DNA of 64,000 nucleotides. It comes from Nicotiana tabacum. Taxonomy: Eukaryota; Streptophyta; Magnoliopsida; Solanales; Solanaceae. A program made the translations under genes and the position numbers. Shown here piece by piece: positions 1 through 12,400 of the stretch. The notes under the pieces were generated by a model, which was given only the letters and a program-made list of their open reading frames with translations, was not told the origin of the DNA and did no database searches. The DNA lies in assembly GCF_000715075.1 (NCBI RefSeq), contig NC_134090.1, positions 48,739,792 to 48,803,791 of the forward strand. Reading direction: 5' to 3'. Positions within the stretch are counted from its first letter, which is position 1. Each line of letters begins with the position of its first letter.

Positions 1-439
1 TTAGATATTCGACGTTAAGACTTTTGTAAGATGTGAATGAGAAATGAAGGAATGTTTCCCATATGAAAGAAAGAAAAGAAGGTTATTGGGCTTATATTGA
101 AAAATACTTTAACTAACTCTTAAATAGTTGAAAAGAAGGTAAGGTTCGTGTTGTCGTCGTCCAGTAACTTCGGCTTCGGTCAAATCTGATTGAATTGATA
201 ATTTTTTTTAGACTAATATTTTCTCTTTAAATTTTATTTTGGTGAGTTTTTGTAAGCCACGTGGCATTTCCCAAACGGTCATTAACTAAAGGTTGAACAA
301 CAATTGGAGAAATTTTGGGGTATTATCACTTTTAACCCGTGCCAGAAACTATTTACATCTGGTAGCCGAAAATGTGTATAAAATTTATATATTTTTTGTA
401 TATAACATACATATATGTATGTATGTATATGTATGTATG

Positions 440-472
<33 letters not shown>

Positions 473-538
473 TAAATTTTATAGATTTTTCCCGCTATTA
501 TTTCTACAGCGGCTATATAACGTCATTTTTCTTAAATA
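1..538. other. AT-rich intergenic spacer
   Basis: I see no coding potential here. The stretch is AT-rich and holds an (AT/GTAT)-type microsatellite near its end. A single CACGTG core lies near 257-262, but nothing shows that it is used. Confidence 0.6.
405..466. repeat. TATG/TA microsatellite
   Basis: Alternating ATGT/GTAT tetranucleotides pass into a pure TA run. Short AAATTTATATA-like and TATATAAATTT-like arms flank the run, so the tract can fold on itself. This is a simple-sequence repeat with no other function visible. Confidence 0.9.
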
Positions 539-541
539 CTA

Positions 542-977
542 GGGTCGTTTGGTAGGAGGTATTAGAAAAAATAATGCAAGCATTAGCTCTATGCATTACT
601 AATACCTTGCTTGGTACATTTTTTCAACATGTGTATAACTAATACTTGTATTAGGTATACATCATACTTGGTATTATCCTATGCATTAGTAATGCATAGA
701 AAACCATGGCATTAGTAATATCAAGGCTATTAATGCATGCATTAGTATGTTTAAAGACAAAATTGTCCTTAAAGTCCTTTAAAGTTAGAGAATATGGAGG
801 ACATTTTTGTAAACAATTATTTTTCTAAAAAATTATGCAATGCATTATAATTTTAATACACCACACCAAACAGTAGATAAGAAATAATATATGCACAACT
901 AATGCTTACATTACAAATATATGCATTACTAATACAACTTATTCCGCATTATTCTTATACGTGCTACCAAACCACCC
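542..977. mobile_element. Tourist-like MITE (family A)
   Basis: The element starts GGGTCGTTTGGTAGGAGG and ends with the imperfect reverse complement (complement strand reads GGGTGGTTTGGTAGCACG). The 3-bp direct repeat CTA flanks both ends (539-541 and 978-980), as expected for PIF/Harbinger-type insertions. It is about 436 bp, AT-rich and without a transposase. A second copy of the same family lies in intron 2 of the downstream protease gene (3953-5188). Confidence 0.8.
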
Positions 978-980
978 CTA

Positions 981-1755
981 GCATGTTCGCGCTTGTTTCC
1001 AAACAGGCATCTTCCCACCTTTTGAATTTCCAACTCGTTGGCTATAAATTCAGAAGTTTGGCACAATTTTCTACACCAACTACTTTGAAAATCTCTCACT
1101 TTTTTTCTTTATATTTTCAAATAGTCAAATGTGATTTGGTCTAATATTTGAGTTCGCCGTTCTATAATTTGAAATGAAGCTATTATATAGTTTCTACCCT
1201 TTTATGCTGAGAGTAATTAATTTAAAACCTTGGAGACTAAATTCCGTAGAGAAAATAATTTTATGGGTCTTTATAAATTTGTTTTAAATTTTATGATCCT
1301 ATCTATGTGGGCTAGTAACTTCATTCTTTTTATTGATTTTTGGTTTTAGAATGAACCGCAAAAGTTATTGTACATTACTTAGAAAAGAGTAGCTTAAAAA
1401 ATCGTGAAGTATCTAACACATTATATAGTGTAAGATTCCAACCACAATGCGCGGTGACACGCGTGATCTCCACCTTCGTCTTCTTCCTTACTCCTCCTTC
1501 CTACTTTCCTTTCTTCACTTCACCACTAACCCCTCAAATCTTCTTCTCATTTACACATATCATATACATACACGCCCCAGAATCACCCACCTACCCCCCT
1601 CCAACTCCTACCCCAAGCCATTTCCTCTCAGCTTGCATCCTTCACTCTGTAAATATACACATAAAACACACACAGAGACCTTTATATATAAATATACTTA
1701 TACTACTACAAGTTCCTTCCATTTTCACCCTTTAAAAAACTAGATCTTGGGTTCA
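981..1755 (+). promoter_or_regulatory. Putative promoter and 5' UTR of the protease gene
   Basis: The stretch leads into the protease start codon. A TATA-like TATATAG lies at 1422-1428. The following 250 bases (about 1480-1740) are a pyrimidine-rich C/T tract of the kind seen in plant 5' UTRs. Short reading frames in this tract look like chance products of its low complexity. The transcription start is inferred, not shown. Confidence 0.4.
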
Positions 1756-4700
1756 ATGGCGATTTGGAAGGTGAGTTTTGCAGCGGTGGTGGTGGGGTTA
1801 ACTATGGCGGTTGAATGTGGGGTAGTAGCGGCGGATATGTTCTATTCCTCAAAGTTAGTCCATAGATTCTCCGACGAGGTAAAAAAACTTAGGGTTTCAA
1901 GGAATGGGGAAGTGTGGCCGCAGCACAGGAGCTTGGAGTACTATGGGAGGCTGATGAGCAGCGATTTGCAGCGGCAAAAAATGAAGCTTGGTCCTCAGTT
2001 TCAGCTTCTTTTCCCTTCCGAGGGTAGCAAAACGATGCCGTTAGGAAATGACTTTGGATGGTCCGTTACCTCTTTTTCATTTTATGTGGCACACCTTACT
2101 TTTCAGTTTGTCTTGAAAAGAATGGTCTGTCTTTCTTTCTTAAAGTTCGTGCCAGTCAAATACCATCACGTAAAATGGAATAGATAGAGTAGTTATTTTG
2201 ATCTTAGTGTTAAAACAAAGCAGTTCGTAGAAAATACTGTTTGAGGATTAATGATGTTACTTTCTAAAAAAGGGTTGTGAATGTTGTTAACTTTAATCAG
2301 TCTGTGTTTAATTAAGACTTTGTTCTGATTCTAGCCTGTAACTATCTAACAGGATTATTATAGTATGTCAACTGGGAATTTTAAATTCTGGGTTTTGGAA
2401 GCATTAATGAAAAATAAATGGGTCATTAATGAATATGTACCATCTCTCTTCTAACTATATGGTCTAAAATTGGCGTTTTAGTCAAAGTAATAGATGCAAA
2501 AATATTAGTTGTACTATTTTGGGATGTTGATGTGACATTATTTTGTTTGGAACATTTTTGTTAATTTTTAAGTGTATTTAATTAGGGCTTAATTGATTTT
2601 GGCTTGTACCTGTCCGAGCAATTTATTATCTGTTGCTAAAATAGAAACAAAAATTTGAGTTTGGAAAGCATTAATGAAAAGTCAATGGGTTTTTAAAGAA
2701 TATGATTTCATGGATGATGGCTACATATGTACTATGGCAATATTTAGTTGTTCCATCGTAATTGGAACATTTTGCTTGTGTAGGTTATGAATTAGCCATA
2801 ATGCTCATAACTACAAACTAGTCCAAAATCAAGTTTTCTGTAATCTATTTATTGATGAATACGCCCATAACGATCATAACTACAAAGTAGTCCATAATCA
2901 AGTTTATCTGTAGTCTGTCTACTGATGAATACACTAGATTGACATATCCTAAAAATGGGACATAGTGGAATAGTCAGGATGGAATAATATAATGGGACAA
3001 TGCATATGTCAGCTAGTAGAAGTATTTTGGGTTTGGTTTATGTATGTTCTCTTTCGGTGGTGGAATGTAGGATGTTACTGAAAACTTTTCTGAAATTAGT
3101 GGTTTCAGCTTGAATTTAAAAAAAGAAAAAAACATGGTTAGGGGTTCATCGAATGAAAGTCTCAGTGTGCGTGAATTGCATTTCTGGCCCATGTTTGATG
3201 CAAGTTCGGATTTGGTGCTTAATTTTATTCTTTTTCGTTTATTACATTGTAAGAGTTTGCATTCCGGGTTATATGAAGATCTTAATCCAAATTTATGCAA
3301 TTTTGTTTAGGTTACATTACATGTATATTGATATAGGAACCCCAACTGTTTCTTTTCTCGTCGCACTGGATGCTGGAAGTGACTTGCTTTGGGTTCCATG
3401 TGAATGTGTACAATGCGCTCCTCTATCAGCCAGTTACTATAGCAGCCTGGTATGCAGTATTAACCAAGAATGTTATATCACTGTTATAAATGTTTGTTCC
3501 TAGTTTCTTGCTGTTAGTGACTGCACTAGTATTATATATTTTATATTTCTTGGCTGGCTTCAGCTGAGTGGTTTGACATCCAAACCACGCTACGAAATTA
3601 TTAATCAAGTTGATACAGCACGTTAAATTTTTCTTTATCTCTATACTTTGACACTTGGACTCGTGTAGAAGGATAGAGAATATGGTTGTTAGTTGCGACT
3701 CACCTTTGGATCCTAACGCCATTCCCTTTTGAAGTCTCGTTCAAGTCTTACCGGAGTTCAATAATGTTTGGTGAAAAGGTTAAAATGTTTCCATTGGAAC
3801 TTATAAAGTGCCAATTCTTAACCTTCAGTGATGAGAGATCATGTCCACTCATCAGAATTATATAATTAGTATAATTCCTAAAGGATTAGAAAAATTGTTT
3901 AAATCTTAATGTCAACTACTTCAAAAGGAAAGAAAAAGCCTTGATGTTTTAAGGGGTTGTTTGGTAGGAGGTATAAGAATAGTACTGAGTAGGGGGGTAT
4001 TAGCAATGCTCGTATTAGTAAAGCTGAGATTAGTTATGCTAGCATTAGATATGCTGAGATTATTTCTTATCCACTATTTGATTTAGTGTATTAAAGCATT
4101 GCATAATTTCTTAAAAAATTATCTGTTTTCAAAAATACTTTCCACATTCTTTAACTTTGTACACTTTGAGAGATTTGAGGGGCAATTATGTCTTTAACCA
4201 TGCTTATGCAAGTATTAAAAATCCTTGCATTGCTAGTACCATGGTTTGCTATGTACTAGAATTAGGGTTGTTCACGGTTTGATGGAAAACCGATCCAAAC
4301 CAAACCGATTAAGTAAACCGATATTTTTTTTTGATTTGGATTGGTTTTGGTTTTAAATTTTAAAAACCGATAATATTTGGTTTGGTTTTGATTCTATTAT
4401 AAAAAACCGAAAAATAAACCGAACCAAACCGATTAATTATATACAAAATTTAATAATCATTTATATACAATATAATATCTTTTTCTAAATAATTTTAAAT
4501 ATTTTATGCAATTTAATTGTTATTTTGAATTTTGATTTATCCTACTTATATCTTAAAAGATTGCCTAAGCCCAAAACAATAGGAATCAGCTAATTTTCTT
4601 TTCCTTAAGAGACTTTAATTCTCTAACCCTCCGCACATACTTTTGCCTAACAGAAGAGTTAAAAAAAAAAATCCTACCATAAGAGTAAAGAAAGCAAACT

Positions 4701-7700
4701 CAAATTGCAGGACTACAATGGCTAAAGCTTGAGAAAGCAAACATTTAGTTTGTTTTTTTGTTCATTCTTTTCATATAAAGAGGTAAATAAACTTTCAGTT
4801 CCGGAAGAAATATATAAAAAGCATAAATTTAGCAAACTATTTTCAGATTATTGTATAGTGTTGTTTCACTATTATCGACTTATTATTAGCTTACTAAGAA
4901 CCGAAAAACCGAACCAAACCAATAACAACCAAACCGATGGTTTGTATTTAATTTGGTTTGGTTTTGGTTTTAAAATTTTAAAAACCGATTAAATTGGTTT
5001 GGTATTGGTTTTAATTAAAAACCGATCAAACCGAACCGTGAACACCCGTAGTACTAGTTATACATAGGATAATACCAAATAGGATGTATAACTAATACTT
5101 ACATAACTAATGCTATCAAACAAGGGACTAATAATGCAAAAACCTAATGCTTGCCTTAATTTTGCTAATACCTCCTACCAAACGACCCTAAGACTCACAG
5201 GAACTTGTAATACTTTAATTACCAGGTAGACAAGGTCACGTAATGCATTAAACAATGTTTCATGTTTTCTAATTTCATACTCCCTCTGTTCCAGTTTATG
5301 TGAACCTATTTCCTTTTTGGTTCGTTCCAAGAAGAATGATCCCTTTCTAAATTTGGTAACAATTTAGCTTAAACTTACAATTCTACCCTTATTGAGAAGC
5401 TTTTATAACCACACAAATACTCTAAGCCCCTTGTTGACATGTTTAGGACCACAAATTCCAAAAGTTTTCATTTTTTCTTAAACTCCGTGTCCAGTCGAAC
5501 AGGTTCACATAAATTGGAACGAAGGGAGTAGTAGACTTGGTATAACTGAAAATATAGGGCCTTTAGTGGTCAAGTACCCTCTCTGTAATCAGCCTTACTT
5601 GTCTACTTCTTGATTCCTATTTGTTCATTTGGTTTCTGTCATTTGCCTTTTAATTTCTTGTTCTTTTGGTTTTAGTTGATAACTGATCTATTATGTGACT
5701 GTTTATGCCGCCAAGACAAGTATTGCGGTTACCATTTTGAGATATCTGAATATAGAGTTCTCTTCCTTAAACTGAAGTTTTGCTTTTGAATATTGAATAA
5801 CAGAAGGGTCGAAGGCCATTTCAGGTATATAATCAGTATCACCTATCCATTGGATATGATCCTCACATTCATTTAATTTAGGCCTACAGTAGACAGAAAC
5901 AACTACTCTAAGAGTGATAAGAAGGCAGTTGGGTCAACTTGAAAGGGGTTGAGTAAACTAAGGGTCATGACCCAACCCGAGGTTGTTTCGGTCAAGATAG
6001 GTTGGTCAGTTTTGGGCTAAACAATCAGTCATGGCCCAACCTGTCTAATTCAAAATCATTGTTTTGTTTGTGTGCCTTTTTCTGGAGTTCATTTAATTAC
6101 ATAGAATGACTTTTTCTTTATACATACAGAGAGTAGATGAACGCAGACTAAACCAATGACTTTTGTTTCATACTTTTTAACAAAGTTTTCTTCTGGGGTC
6201 AACTTGTGCCACCTGGTCACTTGACCAATCAATACTTTATCAGTTGGTCAGATTACACTAATATGGGCTAGATTTGACACCCCTAGAGTACACTAAGGGA
6301 TCAGAGAAACAGATAAGCTGAAAAACCGAAAATAAAACAAAAAGAGATTCCTACAGAATAGCAAACCTGAGAGATGTCTTCATGCAGTATTATATCATCT
6401 TATCTTTCTACATTGTTTTCGGGTTCTATTTATAACACGCAGTTCATTATTTACGATGGATACTTCAGAAATTTGTACATTTTATTCAATATCATTTGCG
6501 AGTTGTTGTCTTGCCAGATTATAGTAAGTCAGAGAATCTTTTTCTTGGAGTTGCTGGATCTCCTATTAGAAGAACCTTAATCCCATCCTCTAGATAAATA
6601 TCAGTTACTGGGTGTAGATGTGGAGTCTTTGCTAATACAGCCTACAGGTTTAGCACTTATATCAGATGATTGATTGGCAGGTGCTCCCTGGTATTTGGGG
6701 CATCTATTATGCAGGATAAAGATCTAAACGAGTACAATCCATCCGGCTCAAGCACAAGTAAGTTCCTGTCGTGCAGCCATCAGTTATGCGAACTGGGTTC
6801 AAATTGCAAAAACCCTAAGCAGCCTTGTCCATACACTGTGAACTATGTGTCAGATGATACATCCACATCTGGAGTGCTCGTGGAAGATATCTTGCACCTT
6901 GCATCAGGCAGCCGTATGACAGCCAACAGCTCTGCTAGAGCTCCAGTCATTTTCGGGTGTGTTCCATTGAGCAACTTGTATGTTAAGTTTGAATAAGAAT
7001 TTCGTGCAGGGGACTAGTTTCACATGGTTCTGTTTGCGAAAAAACTGTATTAAGCAGGTCTAAATTTCTTTTCATGTCAGATGTGGCAGTAAGCAAACTG
7101 GTGGTTACCTGAATGGAGTTGCACCTGACGGTCTTTTGGGTTTGGGGCCTGGAGAGATTTCAGTTCCTAGTCGTCTTGCAAAAGCTGGATTTGTCCGAAA
7201 CTGCTTTTCTCTTTGTTTTAAGGAAGATGATTCAGGAAGGATTTTCTTTGGAGACCAAGGGCCTGCTACCCAGCAGATAACTTCCTTTCTGCCTTCAGAT
7301 GGACAATTGTATGTAAATTTGTGAATTCAGAGACTTGCTTATTAGTTTGAGTGCTGTATTTGGGTGTTTACCTCTACTATTGTCTTGCATGTATGGTTTG
7401 TTAAACTCTGTTGATTAACATCATGAGTGATTCATGGTCCAGTGTTACTTATCTTGTTGGGGTGGAATCATGTTGTGTTGGGAGCTCCTGTATTGAACAG
7501 ACAAACTTCAAAGCCATTGTGGATAGTGGGACATCCTTTACATTTCTCCCAGATCAAATTTACGATAGAGTCGTTAAAGAGGTAGGCTTACAACTATTTG
7601 CTGCTTATTGTACTTTAAAGTGCTGTATTTTTACATGTCCTTTTCCGGTTACAGTTTGACAGGGAAGTGAATGCTACAAAAGCCAGCTTTGAAGGATATC

Positions 7701-9533
7701 CTTGGCAATATTGCTACAAATCCAGGTAATGGAATATAAGAGAACGAGAGATGTACTTTCTTTTTTCTGCCTCATTATATGTACTGAATGCATATTTGAA
7801 CCTAGACAGTTCTGAAGGGTTACCAAAGATTCCTTCATTTACTCTGAAGTTCATGACGAACAGCACTTTTATAGTCCAGGATCCTGTATTTGTGATTTAT
7901 GGCAGTCAGGTAAGTTCTTGAATATACTCCATCTGTTTTTTAGCTCAGAGATGAACTTTTTGGTTCTTTTGATTACATGTGCGTCCTATTTTATTTTTCC
8001 TGGTTTTTTTATCATGCCAGCTTTTGGTCCTTCACTTCCAATTAATTTTGAATTAGTTCACTATCGTGATGTAGGGTGCTGTTGGATTTTGTTTAGCTGT
8101 GGAGCCTTCGGGCATAGATATCGGAACGATTGGACGTAAGCCTGACTCTCTTCCCCATGTGGTTTCTTCCTTCTGTATGCAACTGTAAATAATTTCCACC
8201 TGCAAAGGAAGGGGGTGAAACTGTAATGCAAAAGTGATATTGCAATTTCCTCTCTCAATTTTTGGAAGTGCTAACAATCATTTTCCTGTACAGAGAACTT
8301 CATGACGGGATATCGGATGGTGTTTGATAGAGAAAACCTGAAACTGGGTTGGTCACTCTCTGACTGTAAGTACCAATATCCGATCACTAATTGTTTTGGT
8401 TTGCTCTGGATTTAACTATAACTGCTTTCTTGTCTATACCCGTGGGTGATTAACTTAAATGCTATTACTCGTATTCTGTTACTTCACTCCTAAAAACCTA
8501 TTCTTGTGTATTGAGAAGTTGAACTGCAATTTCTTACACCCAGCAAGAGTCAATGTGATATACATAAAGCTTGTTCGCAGTTTCACCAAAAATTAATATT
8601 GTACATGAACTATGGTCTTCCAGATACTATTGGCTTTATTAGATGAACATATAAGAGGAAGTTTTCTCTGGTCATGTTAGTATCTGTATTTTGAGTCACT
8701 TCGTCAGTTGCTTCTATGCTCATCTTAAACTACTTGTCTCTATCCTGCTGTTTCTTTGTCGTTTATTAGTCTTCATTGCTCACTGCATCAGCCTACTTGG
8801 TGACTCTGATGTTTAATTTCCCTTGGACACTTAGTTAATAGCTGCACAAATAGGAGGAAGATATAAACTAATCAGAAAAAATTGATAAGGTGTGGTGCCT
8901 GCGAGAAGGGTTCAGAGTTTAGTGGCAGGTCGCAGGTAGGGAAGATACCTCCGTTCTGTAAGGGTGGGTAAGGAAGGTGTTTGGAAGATCTTACTGATTG
9001 CGATCCCCTAGTTTTAAGAATAATTAGCTACACTATATCTGTCATCTGGAGTATGTGATGGGGTGCGGCTTGCAGCTAGTCTTCCAGTAAAACTTGCTTT
9101 CTACCTTCACGTCTTTCCTTTGTTATTATTTTATCTTGCTTCATTACTCATTCCAAAAGTGAAAAAGGGGCAGAAAAATGCTCCTTGCCAGTTGATGATT
9201 TAACCCTACTTCGTTTTCCAATTCTGATTATTTGGATGTCTGATTTGAATCTTTTGCATGTTCAATTGCTTGTCAGGTCAAGACCTTACTGATAGTAATA
9301 GACTGCCAATGACTCCAGCGAATGGTAGTTCACCAAACTCACTGCCAACAGACCAGCAGAATTCCCCTAATAGCTCCGGAGTTGCACCTGCTGTTGCTGG
9401 AAGGACACCCTCGAAATCTGCTGCACCAACTAATCGTCGAATCTCATTCAAGTTATGTTTAACGAAGTTGCTGTTTCCATTGCTTCTCGTGTCAAGTAAC
9501 TTCCGACAATCCATGTATACATTGACCTTATAA
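1756..9533 (+). CDS. Aspartic proteinase-like protein 1 (A1 pepsin-like family), ten exons
   Basis: Secreted pepsin-like aspartic protease, probably GPI-anchored. Exons: 1756-2060, 3311-3449, 6715-6956, 7081-7308, 7443-7581, 7655-7725, 7810-7909, 8075-8135, 8294-8365, 9277-9533. All introns are GT-AG and the sum is 1614 nt (537 residues plus stop) with every phase matching. Residues about 1-26 form a signal peptide. The first catalytic motif is D122-A-G-S followed by DLLWVPC; the second is D332-S-G-T in IVDSGTSFTFLP. A cysteine-rich CxCxxC-type loop follows the first motif. The C-terminus is a Ser/Pro/Asn-rich linker and a final hydrophobic tail (LLFPLLLVSS), fitting a GPI signal. The length fits Arabidopsis At5g10080-like proteins. 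The in-frame TTG nine bases upstream was rejected in favour of ATG at 1756. No disabling change is visible, so the gene looks intact. Its substrate cannot be read from sequence. Confidence 0.92.
2061..3310 (+). other. Intron 1 of the protease gene
   Basis: The donor GTCCGT follows codon 102 position 2 and the acceptor TTTTGTTTAG precedes the exon starting GTTACATTAC. The intron is AT-rich, with two near-copies of a short segment (CCATAA.GATCATAACTACAAA, about 2795-2830 and 2865-2900). I see no gene in it. Confidence 0.8.
3953..5188. mobile_element. Tourist-like MITE (family A) in intron 2, interrupted by another element
   Basis: It starts GGGGTTGTTTGGTAGGAGG and ends CCTCCTACCAAACGACCC, flanked by the 3-bp repeat TAA (3950-3952 and 5189-5191). 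Removing the nested element and its duplication leaves about 440 bp, the size of the upstream copy at 542-977. Internal segments (AATGCTAGCATTAG-like, and TATACATAGGATAATACCA) also recur there. It sits in the 3.3-kb second intron of the protease gene and is removed by splicing, so it need not affect the protein. Confidence 0.85.
4260..5050. mobile_element. Inverted-repeat MITE nested inside the Tourist-like MITE
   Basis: The ends are inverted: GGGTTGTTCACGGTTTG on the left, and on the complement of the right end GGGTGTTCACGGTTCGG. The direct repeat GTACTAG (4253-4259 and 5051-5057) brackets it inside the older MITE, consistent with a 7-8-bp target duplication and hAT-like movement. Subterminal CCGAACCAAACCG-type repeats occur at both ends. 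There is no transposase. The superfamily is inferred from duplication length only. Confidence 0.75.
5280..5528. mobile_element. Stowaway-like MITE in intron 2
   Basis: The ends are CTCCCTCTGTTCCAGTTTAT and, on the complement of the right end, CTCCCTTCGTTCCAATTTAT. TA flanks each side (5278-5279 and 5529-5530). Length near 250 bp, absence of an ORF, the TIR motif and TA target fit the Stowaway (Tc1/mariner) MITEs common in Solanaceae. Confidence 0.85.
5531..6714 (+). other. Rest of intron 2
   Basis: No exon is supported here. A segment at about 5925-6290 has GGGTCAACTTG, the palindrome GGGTCATGACCC, several GGTCA/TGACC words and an end reading TTTGACACCCCTAG. This resembles a decayed MITE, but I could not find a clean left terminus, so no element is called. 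Exon 3 begins at 6715. Confidence 0.5.
8366..9276 (+). other. Intron 9 of the protease gene
   Basis: The donor GTAAGT splits a Cys codon and the acceptor TTGCTTGTCAG restores it. The sequence is about 0.9 kb without a reading frame or recognisable repeat. The last exon encodes the linker and hydrophobic tail. Confidence 0.8.
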
Positions 9534-10894
9534 GCTTGATAATGGTATGCCCTATAGGTTCATAATATGTGTAGTTTTTCCTGTAAATCCTGTCTCCGTC
9601 ATGTGGAGCCGTTTTTGTTTTCTTATTCCCCATCCCGCGCTCCTCCCCCACCCTTTTTTTTCCGGGTTTATTGTGATTTTGTTTATTAGTCAGATAGGAT
9701 GGGGCTGCTAGATGAAGAGCTTGTTTTATGCATCTTCTAACTTTGGATGTTTAATTTCTTATTCCCTTATCAGGTACTGTTATACATACGTAATGCTCAC
9801 TTCTGACTTCCATTCATATGATTCTAATAAACTTGTCTATTTGCCGCTTTAGCCCTAATATGCAACTACCTACTCTTCCCGTATTCAGTTAGTAATGAAT
9901 TTGATATTACTTGAAAATCAAAAGTAACACTCCGTAGTAACTTCAGTATGGTATATATTCTTATACTATCTAAATGTGGCTAGTGAAATTAAAGGTTTAA
10001 AAAGGGAGGGTTTAAGCATGTAGGCAATTATCGCATTTTGGAAGTAAATGCGTGATTTACGCACACTTGAAAAAGGATCATTAACATGATAGGATTTTTA
10101 TATTATTTGCTGATTAACTCAATTTTTATCCCTATTAAATATGGATTGGATCAGATATTTTATTCATTTTCGACCTGCCCACGTTTGATCCGACCCGCTC
10201 CCTTTTCATGACGTAAGGCTAGTCTAAAACTCGCATGGGATTGTATTCTTTGTCCCGTATATTTAGCAACTTACATTGCAAGTAAAAACTCCCTCGGTAG
10301 ATATTTTGCAGAATTATGTTAGACCAGTTTTGTTGTGGTGAGATTCCATTTAGCATTCCATAACCTAACAACCTTAGTTGATGCCAAGTATTTATTTATT
10401 CTTTTCAATATTATAATGTCATTACTGTCATTGTTTCCTGACATTATAAACATAATGTATAGTCCAAAACGACAGCTTGATTCTTCTTTGTATTATTCTG
10501 CAACTAGGAAGACAACAGATTTCAGCATAATGTTTGTATAATATCCTAAAAATGGGAGTTAGTTCAAGAATCCAGACCAGAGCATTAAATAAACAAATAC
10601 ATTAATCATAGTATTTATGAACAAACCATTCCAGTATGTATTATAATGGGTGTACATACAGGTTGTACGAATAATTCTTATCCACAGCTTTCTTTAATAT
10701 AACTACATAAGGTTAGGGTCTATGCATGAGCTATTGTTTGAGGTGAAGGCTAGAGTATTATGGGCTTACTTTTGGATTAATCATTTTAGGCCAAGGATCT
10801 CTTCTGGATAAGTGACCCCACAATTAATACGATTTAAAAAATTTCATTTTTACGATTTAATATAGAAATGATGCAAATTATTTAAGTTGCAGAA
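9534..10894. other. 3' UTR and intergenic spacer after the protease gene
   Basis: A plausible polyadenylation signal AATAAA lies at 9826-9831, about 300 bases after the stop. The rest is AT-rich spacer with no gene or clear repeat that I can support. Confidence 0.5.
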
Positions 10895-11766
10895 GGGTGT
10901 GTTTGGTTTGAAGGAAAACATTTTCCAATTTTCCCATGTTTGGTTGGCTTAAATGTTCTGAAAAACGTTTTCCTTATAAACTCATTTTCCTCCAATTGGA
11001 GGAAAATGTTTTCCTTATCAAGAAAAGGGAAAACATTTTCCAAAGCTCATTCTCAACCTTTCCCACCCTCACCAACCCACCCCACCCCCTCTCCAAAAAA
11101 GGTTTTTTTTCTTCTCAAATTTCAATTTTTTCGTTATCACCCACCCTACTATCCCCCCCTCCCAAATTTTTTTTTACCTTACTTTTTTTTTTTGCAATTT
11201 CAAATTTCTGTTTTTTCGTTTTTCTGTAGCACCCACCCCAAATACCCCCCCCCCCCACTTGCCCCACTCCCACCTGCACAATTTTTTTTTTAAAACTTCT
11301 TTTGTAATTTAAATTTCTGTTTTTTTTTTCGTTTTACTGTCAAACCCCCTCCCCCCCGGGAAAAAAAATATTTTTTAAATATATTTTTCAGTTTTAATTT
11401 TATTATTTATCGGTTTAAAGGCTCAAAATTTTACAAGTTCCAAAATTATGAGTTCGGAGGTTTATGTGTTTGGAAGTTTACGAGTTTAGAAATTATAAAG
11501 TTTACGGGTTCGAAATTCCGCGGTTTTGAAAGTTTAGCGGTTCGAAAGTTTATGAAATTTGTGGGTCCGGAAGGTTGTTGGTTTGAAAGTTTATGCTTCA
11601 TGTTTATTATATCTAAATTATTTATGAATACTCTTCTGAAGTCATTTTCCTTAATTTGCATACCAAACACCGAAAAATGGATAAGATTACTACTTGTGTT
11701 CCAAGAAAACATTATCTTGGAAAATATTTTCTACGGAAAACATTTTCCATTATACCAAACACATCC
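10895..11766. repeat. Foldback/MITE-like repeat with GTGTGTTTGGT ends
   Basis: The left end reads GGGTGTGTTTGGTTTGAAGG followed by AAAACATTTTCC. The complement of the right end reads GGATGTGTTTGGTATAATGG followed by AAAATGTTTTCC. The interior has C and T homopolymers (11100-11370) and a run of short GTTCGAAAGTTTA-like units (11420-11600). No transposase and no certain target duplication were found. The reading frames inside are products of the C/T-rich tract. Confidence 0.65.
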
Positions 11767-12400
11767 GAAGTGTCCAAAGATTTAACTGCAGGAAAAGGGA
11801 AAAAGGGTAAAAATTGCTTCTTTACAATACAAAATATCTTAATTAATTATATCTTTCTTTGTATTGTGGGGTGACTCATACCATTGCCCTTCGAAAATTG
11901 TCTCGTATTTTCTCGTATTTACCCTTAGTCATAATGAAACTCAAGTATAATAGAGACTAATTTTAAACGATACTCGCAAGGAAAGGGTTATATTTGAACT
12001 TTTTTGTCGAAGTATTTTGACAAATTGGTCCATCTAATTCATGGTAGAGCCCCGTTAACGTCAAGAGAAAATATAAAATAATTTACTAACGATAAGTTTT
12101 GAATAACCCAAAAGTATAATGAAGGATAAAATTAAGGTATTTCTTATCGTAAATGTGTAGATTTGAACCTTTTAACTCAGAAAAAATATTTGTTTTACAA
12201 CATATTGTATTTGTGAAATGACACTATTTTTTTTTTTTTTTTTTGATAAGGACACTCTGTTTTTATAATGCTTTTAAGGATCATGTGTATCACTTAATTT
12301 AAGTGTCGCAATGTAACAATATGAGCAAACAACAGATACAAATACACTAATATAGGTCCTTAAAGCATATATTTAATTGATACTTGGTTGTTGTGTACTT
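11767..12400. other. Intergenic spacer before the Tat element
   Basis: AT-rich, with a poly-T run at about 12226-12244. Nothing coding is visible. Its last five bases, TACTT (12396-12400), are the left target duplication of the following retrotransposon. Confidence 0.6.

Noticed and set aside
902..1144. 80-codon + strand reading frame
   Set aside because: It overlaps the end of a Tourist-like MITE and spacer, and its composition is low complexity; no similarity recognised.
1447..1743. Two overlapping + strand frames rich in Ser/Pro/Thr/Phe
   Set aside because: They are products of the C/T-rich 5' UTR of the protease gene in two frames, not conserved proteins.
10936..11293. Long Phe/Pro/Ser-rich frames
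   Set aside because: Homopolymer C and T runs inside a foldback repeat create them; both frames show the same low-complexity pattern.
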